From positions 157,616 to 221,615 of the forward strand of contig NZ_BALE01000048.1 in NCBI RefSeq assembly GCF_000963885.1: a DNA stretch of 64,000 nucleotides, written 5' to 3'. Below the pieces are notes generated by a model that saw nothing but the letters and a program-made list of their open reading frames with translations, was not told where the DNA came from and made no database searches. Positions within the stretch are counted from its first letter, which is position 1. Each line of letters starts with the position of its first letter. A program made the position numbers and the translations under genes. This document shows, in pieces, positions 19,909 to 28,839 of this stretch. Origin of the DNA: Tanticharoenia sakaeratensis NBRC 103193. Lineage in GTDB: Bacteria; Pseudomonadota; Alphaproteobacteria; Acetobacterales; Acetobacteraceae.

Positions 19909-20286
19909 ATGACGCGGAGAACTTTCCCGGCACTCGCCTCGATTGCCGGGCTGTGTGCCGTCTGGCTTGCAGGACATGGCGCGGTCGCGCAGAGCACGAC
20001 GTCCTATAATGGCGAAGTCTATTCCACGATGGCACCGACGGATGGGCCGGCCTCAGACACAGGTCCGCATGACCGGCATCATTGCGGTCGTCCGCCTCAT
20101 CCCCCGAACGGCGATCATGGTCCGCCGCCCGAGCCGCCACAGCAAGGTGCACCGGACGATCGCGATATGGGTGCCGGCCATGACGGCCCGCCTCGGCCGC
20201 CCGGCGGTTTCGGGCACCGGCCGCCATGGGATTGTCCGCCACCTCCGGGCGGACCCGGTGGACAGGACCGGAATCCGCACGACTGA
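19909..20286 (+). CDS. Secreted Pro/Gly/His/Asp-rich protein
   Basis: 125 residues. The ATG at 19909 follows GGAAGG; a Sec or Tat-like signal (MTRRTFPALASIAGL...GAVAQ) ends near residue 28. The mature part is low complexity with repeats of GPHDRHH, GDHGPPP and GGFGHRPP, two Cys, and many His and Asp, suggesting metal binding or a flexible surface linker (inference). An earlier ATG at 19885 lacks a ribosome site. Function unknown. Confidence 0.6.
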   Translation: MTRRTFPALASIAGLCAVWLAGHGAVAQSTTSYNGEVYSTMAPTDGPASDTGPHDRHHCGRPPHPPNGDHGPPPEPPQQGAPDDRDMGAGHDGPPRPPGGFGHRPPWDCPPPPGGPGGQDRNPHD

Positions 20287-20328
20287 CACAACAGATCGAC
20301 ATGTATTGGCGAGGCACAATCAATCGTT

Positions 20329-20366
20329 GCACGCTGTCTCCGATGGCGACGGGCCGGACAGCGTGC
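20329..20366. terminator. 10-bp hairpin between two plus-strand genes
   Basis: GCACGCTGTC and GACAGCGTGC are fully complementary around an 18-nt loop, 40 nt after the secreted-protein stop. No T-tract; may be a weak terminator. Confidence 0.45.
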
Positions 20367-20436
20367 CGGTCTGGCTGACATGTTCGGATACAGGGCCTGA
20401 CGCAATCCGGGGTCGCGGACGTGCGTTGGCGTTCGC

Positions 20437-20766
20437 ATGACCGATTTTTCAGACCGCGCACTCAGACCGCATGACACGCAATCCGACCGCGAACGCCGGA
20501 TCGCGGCCCTTCTGACGCATCTGCCACGATGGGCACGCGACACGGTCGTGTGTCTGCGTCATCCGGAGATGCGCGTGGCGCGGATTACGATGGGCATCGC
20601 GTTCTGCTTCGGCGGATGCCTGTTCTTCCTGCCGGTTCTTGGACTGTGGATGCTGCCCTTGGGGCTGATTCTTCTGTCGGACGATGTGCCACCCCTGCGG
20701 GCGCTGACGGATCGCGGGCTCGTCTGGGCGGAAAGGCGCTGGCCTCGTCTATTCGCGAACGGCTGA
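20437..20766 (+). CDS. Small membrane protein of unknown function
   Basis: 109 residues. A charged, helical N-terminal half is followed by a hydrophobic hairpin (about residues 50-80: VARITMGIAFCFGGCLFF then LPVLGLWMLPLGLILL) and a basic, Trp-containing tail (DRGLVWAERRWPRLF). This pattern, with a PVLGxWMLPLGLILLSxD core, occurs in short conserved proteobacterial inner-membrane proteins with no known role. It is convergent with the acetyltransferase pseudogene. Confidence 0.65.
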   Translation: MTDFSDRALRPHDTQSDRERRIAALLTHLPRWARDTVVCLRHPEMRVARITMGIAFCFGGCLFFLPVLGLWMLPLGLILLSDDVPPLRALTDRGLVWAERRWPRLFANG

Positions 20767-20849
20767 TTGCAATCGTTGCCGATGTGATGCCGCGACACAT
20801 CAGGGTCGCGGCGTCCGCACGTGCGGGGACGGCGTGCACCGGTAGCCGA

Positions 20850-21318
20850 TCAAGGGATTGGCGGATCGTCCCGGCGCGCGGCGGAGATGGGCCGCCGGAA
20901 GAAGACGACGCACTCGGTCTCGGTAAAATCCAGGGCCCGGTGCAGACTGTGTGATGCGGCATTGTCGATCGGGGCATCGGATGCGCATTCGACACAGCCC
21001 TGTGCCGAGGCCCAGGCAATCATCGTGTCGATCAATGCGCGGGCGATGCCGCGCCGTCGATGGTCAGGCGTGACGCAGATACCCTTCGAGAAACGCAGCG
21101 GGCGTCGTGGAACAGCCATTGACGTAGTCCCGGCGAAGTGCCGCTTCGCACAGACCACATGCTGTTCCATCGATCCAGGCAAGCCATGCGGCGGTATCGG
21201 CCTTCATGAAGACGATGGCTGCCTGATGGTCGTCCGCTTCGGGCCAGAGCATCTGGCGAAGATCGAGCCAGGCCTCGGGTGTTTCGGCGGCCTGACTGAT
21301 CCGCAGATCACGCGTCAT
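20850..21318 (-). pseudogene. AAC(6')-like GNAT acetyltransferase with a frameshift
   Basis: The N-terminal half reads from the ATG at 21318 (overlapping the ribF stop as ATGA) to DYVNGCSTTPAAFLEG, then runs into a stop after four residues. The C-terminal half (GICVTPDHRRRGIARALI...NAASHSLHRALDFTETECVVFF) is in the next frame. Removing one G from the GGG at 21082-21084 joins them into a 155-residue protein with the order of aminoglycoside 6'-N-acetyltransferase-type GNAT enzymes, including the acetyl-CoA loop RRRGIARAL. So it is a recent +1 frameshift, a sequencing error, or a split gene. It is the last gene of the recX-mtn-ribF operon. Confidence 0.75.
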
Positions 21319-22238
21319 GCATCCAGAACGGCACGGGCCTGTACGGCGTCGAGCATGATCTGCTGCTTGAGCGCCTCGAATCCTTCGAACCGCCGTTCCT
21401 CGCGCAGCAGGGTATGCAGCGTGATCTGAAGCGTCTGGCCATACAGATCTTCGTCGAAATCGAAGAGATGTGCCTCGACGCGGCTTTCCTGGCCGTCGTC
21501 GAATGTCGGACGGCGGCCGATATTGGCGACGCCCGGGATGATGCGGCCATCGGAGAGCCGCACGGTCACGGCATAGACGCCGCGCGCGGGTTCGATATGG
21601 CGGCCGAGCGGGACGTTCGCGGTCGGGAATCCAAGCAGGCGGCCGCGCTGGTCGCCCTTGTGGACGATACCCCGGATCGACCACATGCGTCCCAGTTCCT
21701 CGGCGGCGCGTTCGGGATAGCCTTCCTGCAGCAGGCGCCTGATTCGGGTGGAGGACAGCGGTCCGCCGACGTCGGACAGGGGCGGGACGACCGTGAGCCC
21801 GATCCCCAGCGGCTCCAGCAGGGCTTCGAGCAGGGCGACGTCGCCGCCGCGACGATGCCCGAACGCGAAGTCGGGTCCGCAGGCGACATGCTGAAGGCCC
21901 AGCCCGTTATGCAGCACTTCGCGGACAAATTCGCTGGCCCCAAGATGGGAGAAATCCGGCTCGAAGCTGATCTGGAAGACGTGACGGACGCCAAGCGCCG
22001 TCAGGGCCTGATAACGCTCTTCCGGCAGGGTAAGCCGCAGGGGGGGGTCCTGCGGTCGGAACAGTTCGCGCGGGTGCGGCTCGAACGTCACGACGGACAG
22101 GGGCCGGTCGGGCCGGGCGGAGTGCAGCGCGTGCAGGAGATGGGCGTGCCCGCGATGCACGCCGTCGAAATTGCCCAGGGCCGCGACAGCGCCGCGTGCC
22201 TCCTCAGGAATGCTGCGCCAGTCGGTATGAAGTGTCAT
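21315..22238 (-). CDS. ribF: Bifunctional riboflavin kinase/FAD synthetase
   Basis: Makes FMN and FAD from riboflavin. 307 residues. FMN adenylyltransferase domain first (NFDGVHRGH near residue 23; STRIRRLL near 165) and riboflavin kinase domain second (GFPTANV, GVYAV, RRPTFDDG). Its ATG overlaps the mtnC stop by four bases. It supplies FAD for flavoproteins such as the dehydrogenase encoded at 33.8 kb (inference). Length is normal for the family. Confidence 0.92.
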   Translation of the reverse strand: MTLHTDWRSIPEEARGAVAALGNFDGVHRGHAHLLHALHSARPDRPLSVVTFEPHPRELFRPQDPPLRLTLPEERYQALTALGVRHVFQISFEPDFSHLGASEFVREVLHNGLGLQHVACGPDFAFGHRRGGDVALLEALLEPLGIGLTVVPPLSDVGGPLSSTRIRRLLQEGYPERAAEELGRMWSIRGIVHKGDQRGRLLGFPTANVPLGRHIEPARGVYAVTVRLSDGRIIPGVANIGRRPTFDDGQESRVEAHLFDFDEDLYGQTLQITLHTLLREERRFEGFEALKQQIMLDAVQARAVLDA

Positions 22239-22948
22239 GCGGCGGACAGGGCCTCGAGATGGGCATCGCACGCAGCGAGATCGGCCACGTGCGGCAGGGT
22301 CGGGTCGACGATGGTGCCGTCCTGCGGGCGAACGATCTGGCAGATCCTGCACCCCGCGTCCCGCGCCGCATGGAGCTCGGCCGCGATGTCGGACAGGAAC
22401 AGGATTTCGCCCGGCGCAAGGCCTTCGGCCGCGGCGATCGCGCGATAGCTCGCCGCCTCCTTCTTCGATCCCATGGCGAGATCGTGGAAGGCCGAGAACA
22501 GGCCGGTCAGATCGCCCTGATCGGTATGACCGTAGAGCAGACGCTGGGATGCGGCCGAGCCGGACGAATAGACGGCCAGTCGATACCCGGCTGCCTTCCA
22601 GGCGTGCAGGACCGGCACGACGTCGGGATAAAGCTGCGCGCGCAGTTCCCCGCGCGCAAACCCTTCACGCCAGACCAGACCCTGCAGCGTCTTGAGCGGC
22701 GCGATCTTCTCGTCGCGTGCGATCCAGTCGAGCAGCTGGCCCACCGGATCGCGGTCAGGGGCGATGTCACGCGTGGCAGCAAGGGCCGATGCGACATCGG
22801 GGCTGTCCGCATGAGTGCGCACGAAATCCGGCAGCGTCCGTGCGGCATAGGGAAACAGCGTGTCGCGCACGAATGCGATGGGGGCCGTCGTCCCTTCGAT
22901 ATCGAGCAGGATGAGGCGAACCGGCGGAGCCGCGCGATCGCCGCTCAT
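22235..22948 (-). CDS. mtnC: Enolase-phosphatase E1 (acireductone synthase)
   Basis: Methionine salvage: converts 2,3-diketo-5-methylthiopentyl-1-phosphate to acireductone. 237 residues of the HAD superfamily: LLDIEGTTAPI (the DxEGT variant of motif I), SSGSAASQ (motif II), the Lys of GSKKEAASY, and LSDIAAELHAA (motif IV). Both ends overlap neighbours by four bases (mtnD upstream, ribF downstream). Confidence 0.9.
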   Translation of the reverse strand: MSGDRAAPPVRLILLDIEGTTAPIAFVRDTLFPYAARTLPDFVRTHADSPDVASALAATRDIAPDRDPVGQLLDWIARDEKIAPLKTLQGLVWREGFARGELRAQLYPDVVPVLHAWKAAGYRLAVYSSGSAASQRLLYGHTDQGDLTGLFSAFHDLAMGSKKEAASYRAIAAAEGLAPGEILFLSDIAAELHAARDAGCRICQIVRPQDGTIVDPTLPHVADLAACDAHLEALSAA

Positions 22949-23487
22949 GCGGCGGCCGGGAACCGCTCGGCGATGGCATCGCCGGTGTAATGGGCGACCC
23001 ATCCGGTCGTGTCCGTGAAGACTCTCAGGGCCACGACATCGGGGGTGGGGCCGGCATCGAACCAGTGCGCCGTGCCTGTCGGCACCGAGATCAGGTCGCC
23101 CTGTGTGCACATGACTGAAAAAACCTGACCGTCGATATGCAGCACGAACGCACCGCTGCCATGGACGAAGAAACGGACCTCGTCCTCGGTGTGGGTGTGC
23201 TCGGTGCGGAACTTGTCCCGCAGCGCGCCGAGATTGGGTGTCGCGGCATTGATCCGCACCACGTCAGCCGTGCCGGCGCCGGTCTCGCCCATCAGGGCGT
23301 CCAGATACGGCCGATAGGTGTCGAGAACGGCTTCGGGCGATGCGTCGTACGGAGGGGGCGCCACGCCGTCCCAGCGCTCGAAGCGGATGCCGTGCGGCTG
23401 CAGCGTGGTTGCGATCTCTCGCGGGTTGTCGGTATCGAGCGTGGCAATTCCGGGCGCATCGTCGCGATAGACGGTCAGTCGGCTCAT
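22945..23487 (-). CDS. mtnD: Acireductone dioxygenase
   Basis: Methionine salvage: oxidises acireductone to the keto acid precursor of methionine (Fe form) or to methylthiopropionate and CO (Ni form). 180 residues, cupin fold. Metal ligands H97, H99 and E103 in EHTHTEDE and H141 in GTAHWFD match the known ARD set with an offset of one. It overlaps mtnB and mtnC by ATGA junctions, which indicates fixed stoichiometry. Confidence 0.92.
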   Translation of the reverse strand: MSRLTVYRDDAPGIATLDTDNPREIATTLQPHGIRFERWDGVAPPPYDASPEAVLDTYRPYLDALMGETGAGTADVVRINAATPNLGALRDKFRTEHTHTEDEVRFFVHGSGAFVLHIDGQVFSVMCTQGDLISVPTGTAHWFDAGPTPDVVALRVFTDTTGWVAHYTGDAIAERFPAAA

Positions 23488-24137
23488 CGTGCGAGACTCC
23501 TTTCATGCAGCGTGCAGGCGAGGAGGAATTCGAGCCCCTCCATACGGGCCATGGCGCTTTTCATATTCGGCCCCCATACGTAGACGCCGTGACCGCGAAT
23601 GACATAGCCCGCCGGCATGTCGTTCAACAGCGGGGCGACATTGCGAGCCAGTCGCGGGATATCCTGATCGTTGTCGAAGACCGGAACGCGGATGGCGGCC
23701 GTATGGGTCGTCTGGCCGGCAAAGACCTTCTGAACCTCATAGCCCTCGAGGACGATGGTATCGCGCACGAAACGCGACAGTACGGTTGCTGCAAGCGAAT
23801 GGCCGTGCAGGATCGCCTGCGCTTCGGGCTCGTGTTCGTAGATCTGGCAGTGCAGCAGCGTCTCGGCGCTGGGACGATCGCCGGCGCGCACGGCCTGCCC
23901 GTCGAGTCCGACCTCGATCACGTCCGCTTCGGTCAGGAAGCCCTTGTGGCCGCCCGAGCGCGTGATCGCGAAGCGGTCGGAAGACAGGCGGCGACTGAGA
24001 TTGCCCGCCGTTGCGGGCAGGAAGCCGAGCCTGTCCATGCGCCGGCCGGCGGCGACGATCTCGCGTGCCGCGTCGGCCATGGTCTCACTGCCGGACGCGT
24101 GATCGGGCAGCGCGAACGGGGATTCCGGCCAGTCCAT
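23484..24137 (-). CDS. mtnB: Methylthioribulose-1-phosphate dehydratase
   Basis: Methionine salvage: dehydrates methylthioribulose-1-phosphate. 217 residues of the class II aldolase/adducin family; zinc ligands in HGHS (111-114) and in RGHGVY (about 184), and ITRSGGHKG near residue 60. First mtn gene of the operon, 24 nt after tatA. The earlier steps (mtnA, mtnK or mtnN) are not in the window. The start is the first ATG, immediately before a plausible N-terminus. Confidence 0.9.
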   Translation of the reverse strand: MDWPESPFALPDHASGSETMADAAREIVAAGRRMDRLGFLPATAGNLSRRLSSDRFAITRSGGHKGFLTEADVIEVGLDGQAVRAGDRPSAETLLHCQIYEHEPEAQAILHGHSLAATVLSRFVRDTIVLEGYEVQKVFAGQTTHTAAIRVPVFDNDQDIPRLARNVAPLLNDMPAGYVIRGHGVYVWGPNMKSAMARMEGLEFLLACTLHERSLAR

Positions 24138-24161
24138 CAGATGGCGTTCGCTCTTGGCCGT

Positions 24162-24449
24162 TCAGCCGCGCGGGGGAGCGGACTGGGTCCCAGGCTGGGG
24201 GGCAGCCGTGGTCGTGTTCTGCGGATAGGGGCCCTGATAGCCCTGTTGCGGATAGCCCGACGGCGGCGCGATGTGACCACCGTTGGACGGGCCAGCCTCC
24301 ATCGATTCGTCATCGGACATGTTTTTCTTGAACGATTTGATGCCCTTGGCAAAATCACCCATCATCGTGCTGATCTTGCCGCCGCCGCCGAACACGACCA
24401 GCACGACCGCGAGCACGATCAGCCAATGCAGGGGACTGAGACTACCCAT
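24162..24449 (-). CDS. tatA: Sec-independent protein translocase subunit TatA
   Basis: Forms the Tat export pore for folded proteins. 95 residues: short N-terminus, one membrane helix ([14 protein letters not shown]), hinge, amphipathic helix with [20 protein letters not shown], then an acidic and Pro/Gln-rich tail. TatB and TatC are not adjacent. The Tat-signal small subunit of the dehydrogenase at 33.1 kb would be a client. It lies between the CHAP lipoprotein and mtnB on the same strand. Confidence 0.9.
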   Translation of the reverse strand: MGSLSPLHWLIVLAVVLVVFGGGGKISTMMGDFAKGIKSFKKNMSDDESMEAGPSNGGHIAPPSGYPQQGYQGPYPQNTTTAAPQPGTQSAPPRG

Positions 24450-24559
24450 GATCGATCCTCACCTCTTGGCCCCGCTCTCAGACCCGGGACATATCGGCCT
24501 CTCACATGGCCCGGTGTGAAGTGTCTTGCAAGCGCCAAGCGTGCAATCGGCCTTGAACG

Positions 24560-25012
24560 TCACGAGATATCGGGGGCGAACGGCGTGATGAAACCGAATG
24601 TCGGATAGGCTGTACGGCCCAGACCGTGGCTTGGCTTCCACCAGACCCTGACCCGGGTCCAGTCATTCTCGGGCGACACATCGACGACAAGTGATCCGTG
24701 ATCGATCCGTCCAGGCTCCCAGTTCGCCTGATCGACCAGGATGGCCCGCGTGCCCATGGTCCGGCGCACGACGGATACATGTCCGGAGGGCAGACGCCGG
24801 GTCGCCCGGAACACGAGCACGTCGCCAGGGGCCGGGCGGCTCGTGCGGGCATATCGCCCGGCGGATTGCCGCCACCACGACGCGGCCGAACCCGACAGGT
24901 GCAGTCCGGTCACCGAGCGGGCATAGGGCGCGCACTGCACGGAGCCGTTGAAGCCCGATCCGCCGCAGGCTGCCAGCCCAAGGCACAGCAGCAGCGCGAC
25001 CGGGCGTCTCAT
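24560..25012 (-). CDS. CHAP-domain lipoprotein
   Basis: Probable envelope cysteine amidase or endopeptidase acting on peptidoglycan. 150 residues: lipobox LAAC (Cys16) and a CHAP domain with catalytic Cys27 in QCAPYAR, APGDVLVF, His78 in GHVSVV and an Asn97 in QANW, the standard CHAP triad order. The ATG overlaps the recX stop by four bases. The role in wall remodelling is inferred. Confidence 0.82.
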   Translation of the reverse strand: MRRPVALLLCLGLAACGGSGFNGSVQCAPYARSVTGLHLSGSAASWWRQSAGRYARTSRPAPGDVLVFRATRRLPSGHVSVVRRTMGTRAILVDQANWEPGRIDHGSLVVDVSPENDWTRVRVWWKPSHGLGRTAYPTFGFITPFAPDIS

Positions 25013-25746
25013 GCCGAGCGGAGCGCGATGATCCGCGCTTCCGCTTCGTCAGCGTCCATGGACAGCGCGGCCTCGGCCACATCGCGCGAGAACCCGGCCC
25101 GCGCGAAGATCGCCAGGATCTTCATCCGACCGGCCGCATCGACGTCCGGTGCATCCGCTCGCACCCATGGCCCGAGCCTGCGTTTGCGGGCCAGCACGAG
25201 GGCCGCGCCGAGTTCGGCATCCGCCCCGGCCGCATCGCCCCGCTCGCCCAGTGCCTCGTCCAGGGCTTCGACCGCGATGTCCGCCTCTACACCGCGCTGG
25301 GCCAGATGGGCCGCAACACCCCGTCGCGAACGGCCCGAGCGGGTCAGGCCGCGTGCGCGACTTTCAGCGAAGGCGCGATCGTCCAACGCGCCGAGGGTGA
25401 TCATGTCGACGGCGATCTGCGTGATCGAAGGACGAACGACCGCAATGGCCGAGGCGATCGTCTCGTCGTCCATCCCGGCCCGGGCGGCCCGCCGTCCCCA
25501 TGACAGAAGGCGTCGGTTCAATACGGCTTCGAGCCCCTGCCGGGTCGTGGCGAAGCGGGCGAGATGAGCGAGGGCGGCCTCGCGCAACGCCCGTGCGTCG
25601 GGCGGGCCGGGAGGGGGCCCCGCAGGCGTTTCCGTCGTGGGCCCCGGCTGTGCGCGGCGAGACTGGCGACGCCCGCGGCGCGCGGCGCGTACAGGCGACG
25701 GGTCGTCAGGCAGTGCGGGGCGAGGATCGTCGCTGGGTCGGACCAT
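25009..25746 (-). CDS. recX: Regulatory protein RecX
   Basis: RecX family proteins inhibit RecA filaments. 245 residues from the ATG at 25746. A long basic Pro/Arg-rich N-terminal extension (about 50 residues) precedes three RecX helical repeats (ALAHLARFATTRQGLEAVLNRR, ALDDRAFAESRARGLTRSGRSRRGVAAHL, VLARKRRLGPW). An upstream in-frame ATG is possible but the region does not look coding. It is the first gene of the operon that runs through tatA and the mtn genes to ribF; recA is not adjacent. Confidence 0.8.
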   Translation of the reverse strand: MVRPSDDPRPALPDDPSPVRAARRGRRQSRRAQPGPTTETPAGPPPGPPDARALREAALAHLARFATTRQGLEAVLNRRLLSWGRRAARAGMDDETIASAIAVVRPSITQIAVDMITLGALDDRAFAESRARGLTRSGRSRRGVAAHLAQRGVEADIAVEALDEALGERGDAAGADAELGAALVLARKRRLGPWVRADAPDVDAAGRMKILAIFARAGFSRDVAEAALSMDADEAEARIIALRSA

Positions 25747-25882
25747 GAGGCCAGCATGCCATGAAAGCCCCGATCTTGGGATATGCCGCTCGCGATATGT
25801 CGCCCGGGATCTGGCGATCATTCCATTCGGTTTGCCCTGTCTGGTTTGCGTCCTGCCGCATGCTGGATCAGACTTCATTTCC

Positions 25883-27454
25883 ATGACGAAGGACCATGCC
25901 CGGCTCGATGCCGCGATCGCGGATCTGCCCTCCCGATACCCCGGCCCCGGGGGCGCCGTGGCGGTGCTCCATCGCGGCGAGGTTCTGGTGCGTCATGCCT
26001 GGGGCTATGCCAATGCGGAGCGTCGGATTGCCTTCACGCCACAGACGCTGTTTCGGATGTGCTCGATCACCAAGCAGTTCACCTGCAGCCTGGCGCTCGA
26101 TCTGCTGGGCGACGTATCTGCTCTGGACGATGCAGTGCGCAGGCGGCTTCCGAACCTGATGCAGGCGCCGCCCACGGCACTTCAGCTCTGCCACAACCAG
26201 TCCGGCCTGCGGGATTACTGGGCGGTCGCGATGCTTCTGGGTGCGCCCGCCGAGTCCGCGTTCGGCGATGCGGAAGCGCGCCGGCTGATCGCCGGCACAC
26301 GCACGCTCCAGTTCGCGCCCGGCATGCACTATTCCTACGTGAACCAGAATTTCCGCCTGCTGTCCGATGCGCTCGAAGAGCACACGGGACGCGGGTTCGC
26401 GGAGCTTCTGCAGGCGCGGCTATTCGACAGGTTCGGCATGAACCGTGCCATTCTCGCGGCCGATACGCGGGCGCTGCCCGACGGCACGGAAGGCTACGAA
26501 GGGACCGAGGCTGCGGGATTCCGGCCGGCTGAAAACCGTGTCATCTGGACCGGGGACGCGGGCCTTGGTGCAAGCCTCGACGACATGATCGCGTGGGAGC
26601 GCAGTATCGATGCCGGCCGGGACGATCCGGACGCGCTCTACAACCGGCTGTCGCAGCCCGTCACGTTCACAGACGGGGCGCCGGCGCGATACGGCTTCGG
26701 ACTTGCCCGCGAGGTGCGGTTTGGCCGCGCGGTCACAGGCCACGGTGGTGCGTTGCGCGGCTGGCGCAGCCATCGGCTCCATGTCGCCGATGCGCGCGTA
26801 TCCGTTGTGGTGCTGTTCAACCATATGGCCGATGCGCGTCGGGCGGCCAACGACGTACTGGATGCACTGCTGGATGTGGGGGATGCCGCCGCACCTTCAG
26901 GCCATGCACCCGATACAGGCTTGCCCGGCGTTTATCTCGAGATGGAAACCGGCTTGTCGGCCCGTGTCTCGCTGACGCCGGAAGGGCGGGTCGGCCTGCG
27001 CTATCTGGGCGGCACGGAGATGCTGGAGGTGTTGTCGGACGGGAGCGCGCAGTCGGAGACGGCGCGTCTGGCGCCTTCCGGGTCGGACCTGTCGATGGTA
27101 CGGCCGGGCGAGAACCGCACGACCACCTTGCGCCGTGTCGAAGGAAGCGCCGCATCGGACATCGCGGGCACCTATGCCTGCGCCGAACTGGAGCCTGAGC
27201 TGGCTGCCACGCTGACCGTCAGTTCGGCGGGCGGTATCCTATATGGCGGCTTTTCGGGCGCGTTCGGCCTGGGACGCATGGAACGGCTTCAGCACCTCGC
27301 AGGCGACGTCTGGGTTCTGCCCTGCCCGCGCGCGCTGGACGTGGCCCCGCCGGGTGACTGGACGCTGGCCTTTGATCGCGCGCCCGACGGAACGGTAAGC
27401 GGGCTGCGCCTTGGCTGCTGGCTGGCCCGAAACCTGCGGTACGACCGGAGCTGA
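25883..27454 (+). CDS. D-aminopeptidase (serine beta-lactamase family)
   Basis: Releases N-terminal D-amino acids from peptides. 523 residues, close to the 520 of the Brucella (Ochrobactrum) anthropi enzyme. The catalytic set lines up with that enzyme: S61-x-x-K64 in SITK, Y152 in YSYVN, and H287 in GHGGAL. Two C-terminal beta-barrel domains follow (from about residue 335). There is no signal peptide from this start, so a cytoplasmic place is likely. The chosen ATG (25883) begins the conserved N-terminus; longer in-frame starts overlap recX. Confidence 0.85.
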   Translation: MTKDHARLDAAIADLPSRYPGPGGAVAVLHRGEVLVRHAWGYANAERRIAFTPQTLFRMCSITKQFTCSLALDLLGDVSALDDAVRRRLPNLMQAPPTALQLCHNQSGLRDYWAVAMLLGAPAESAFGDAEARRLIAGTRTLQFAPGMHYSYVNQNFRLLSDALEEHTGRGFAELLQARLFDRFGMNRAILAADTRALPDGTEGYEGTEAAGFRPAENRVIWTGDAGLGASLDDMIAWERSIDAGRDDPDALYNRLSQPVTFTDGAPARYGFGLAREVRFGRAVTGHGGALRGWRSHRLHVADARVSVVVLFNHMADARRAANDVLDALLDVGDAAAPSGHAPDTGLPGVYLEMETGLSARVSLTPEGRVGLRYLGGTEMLEVLSDGSAQSETARLAPSGSDLSMVRPGENRTTTLRRVEGSAASDIAGTYACAELEPELAATLTVSSAGGILYGGFSGAFGLGRMERLQHLAGDVWVLPCPRALDVAPPGDWTLAFDRAPDGTVSGLRLGCWLARNLRYDRS

Positions 27455-27657
27455 ACAGACATGCGCGACATGCGTATCGGCTTCGTGACGCGATAATACA
27501 CACGTCCATTTGACGAAAAACCGCTCGGAACGGCATCATGGTCCGTGGCGTGTCGCATGAAGCCCGACCCGATCGCGGGCTCGGGCCGGCCCTTCGTCGT
27601 CCGCCCGAACATTCGCCTTTTTGGCTTCATTCACCCTTCAGATTGATACGAGATACG

Positions 27658-28839
27658 ATGATCGCCCCCTTGATGCCCACGTTCAACCGCGCTGACCTCG
27701 CTTTCGAGCGGGGGGTCGGCGCCTGGCTGATCACGGCGGACGGGCGACGATTTCTCGATTTCGGCGCCGGCATCGCGGTGTCCGCGCTCGGCCACGGCCA
27801 TCCCGAGCTGACGCGGGCGATCGCCGAACAGGCGGCACGCGTGATCCACGTCTCGAACCTCTACCGCATCCCACAGGCCGAGGCGCTGGCCGAACTGCTG
27901 GTCTCCAACAGCTTCGCCGACAGCGTATTCTTCTGCAATTCGGGCGCGGAAGCGAACGAGGGCATGGTCAAGATGGTGCGCCGGGCGCAGGCCGAGCGCG
28001 GCCACCCCGAGCGCACGCGCATCATCTGCTGCGACGGCGCCTTCCACGGCCGCACGCTGGCCATGCTCGCCGCGACCGGCAACCCGGCCTACCAGAAGGG
28101 TTTCGGGCCGGTGGTCGAAGGTTTCGATCATGTGCCGTTCAACAACCTGAACGCCTTGCGCCAGGCGATCACGGCCGAGACGGCGGCCGTCATGGTCGAG
28201 CCGATCCAGGGCGAAAGTGGCGTGCGTGTGCCCGATCCGCAGTTCCTGCGCGCGCTGCGCGCCGCCTGCGACGAATTCGGCCTGTTTTTGGCGCTGGACG
28301 AAGTGCAGACGGGAATGGGCCGAACGGGGCGTCTGTTCGCGCATGAATGGGCGGAGATCCGTCCGGATGTCATCTCGGTCGCCAAGGGCATCGGCGGCGG
28401 TTTCCCGATGGGGGCGATCCTCGCCTCCGAGGAGATCGCGCGCGCGATGACGCCCGGCAGTCACGGCACGACGTTCGGCGGCAATCCGCTGGCCTGCGCC
28501 GCGGGGCTGGCTGTGCTTCGGGCCATTCTTGAGCCCGGCTTCCTGGCGCAGGTCCAATCCGTCGGCGCGGCATTCGGCGAACAGCTAGAGCGGCTCGTTC
28601 AGGTGCATCCGGCGGTGTTCGAGGCTGTGCGGGGCGTGGGCCTGATGCGCGGGTTGAAATGTCGCGTGCCGGTGGGACCGCTCGTGAATGCCGCGATGCA
28701 CGAGGGGCTTTTGTGTGTGCCGGCCGGAGACAACACGATCCGGCTGATTCCGCCGCTGATCGTGGATCGCGATACCTGCGCGCAGGCGTGCGCCATGCTT
28801 GATCGGGCCGCCCGTGCCTATGATGGAGACGCCGCATGA
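27658..28839 (+). CDS. argD: Acetylornithine (succinyldiaminopimelate) aminotransferase
   Basis: PLP transaminase of arginine (and lysine) synthesis. 393 residues. NSGAEANE at 94-101, FHGRT at 129-133, D214 in LDEVQTGMGRTG, and the PLP lysine K243 in SVAKGIGGGFP. Length and motifs are typical. It is coupled to argF by an ATGA overlap. The first in-frame ATG (27538) would add 40 residues that do not match the family. Confidence 0.92.
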   Translation: MIAPLMPTFNRADLAFERGVGAWLITADGRRFLDFGAGIAVSALGHGHPELTRAIAEQAARVIHVSNLYRIPQAEALAELLVSNSFADSVFFCNSGAEANEGMVKMVRRAQAERGHPERTRIICCDGAFHGRTLAMLAATGNPAYQKGFGPVVEGFDHVPFNNLNALRQAITAETAAVMVEPIQGESGVRVPDPQFLRALRAACDEFGLFLALDEVQTGMGRTGRLFAHEWAEIRPDVISVAKGIGGGFPMGAILASEEIARAMTPGSHGTTFGGNPLACAAGLAVLRAILEPGFLAQVQSVGAAFGEQLERLVQVHPAVFEAVRGVGLMRGLKCRVPVGPLVNAAMHEGLLCVPAGDNTIRLIPPLIVDRDTCAQACAMLDRAARAYDGDAA

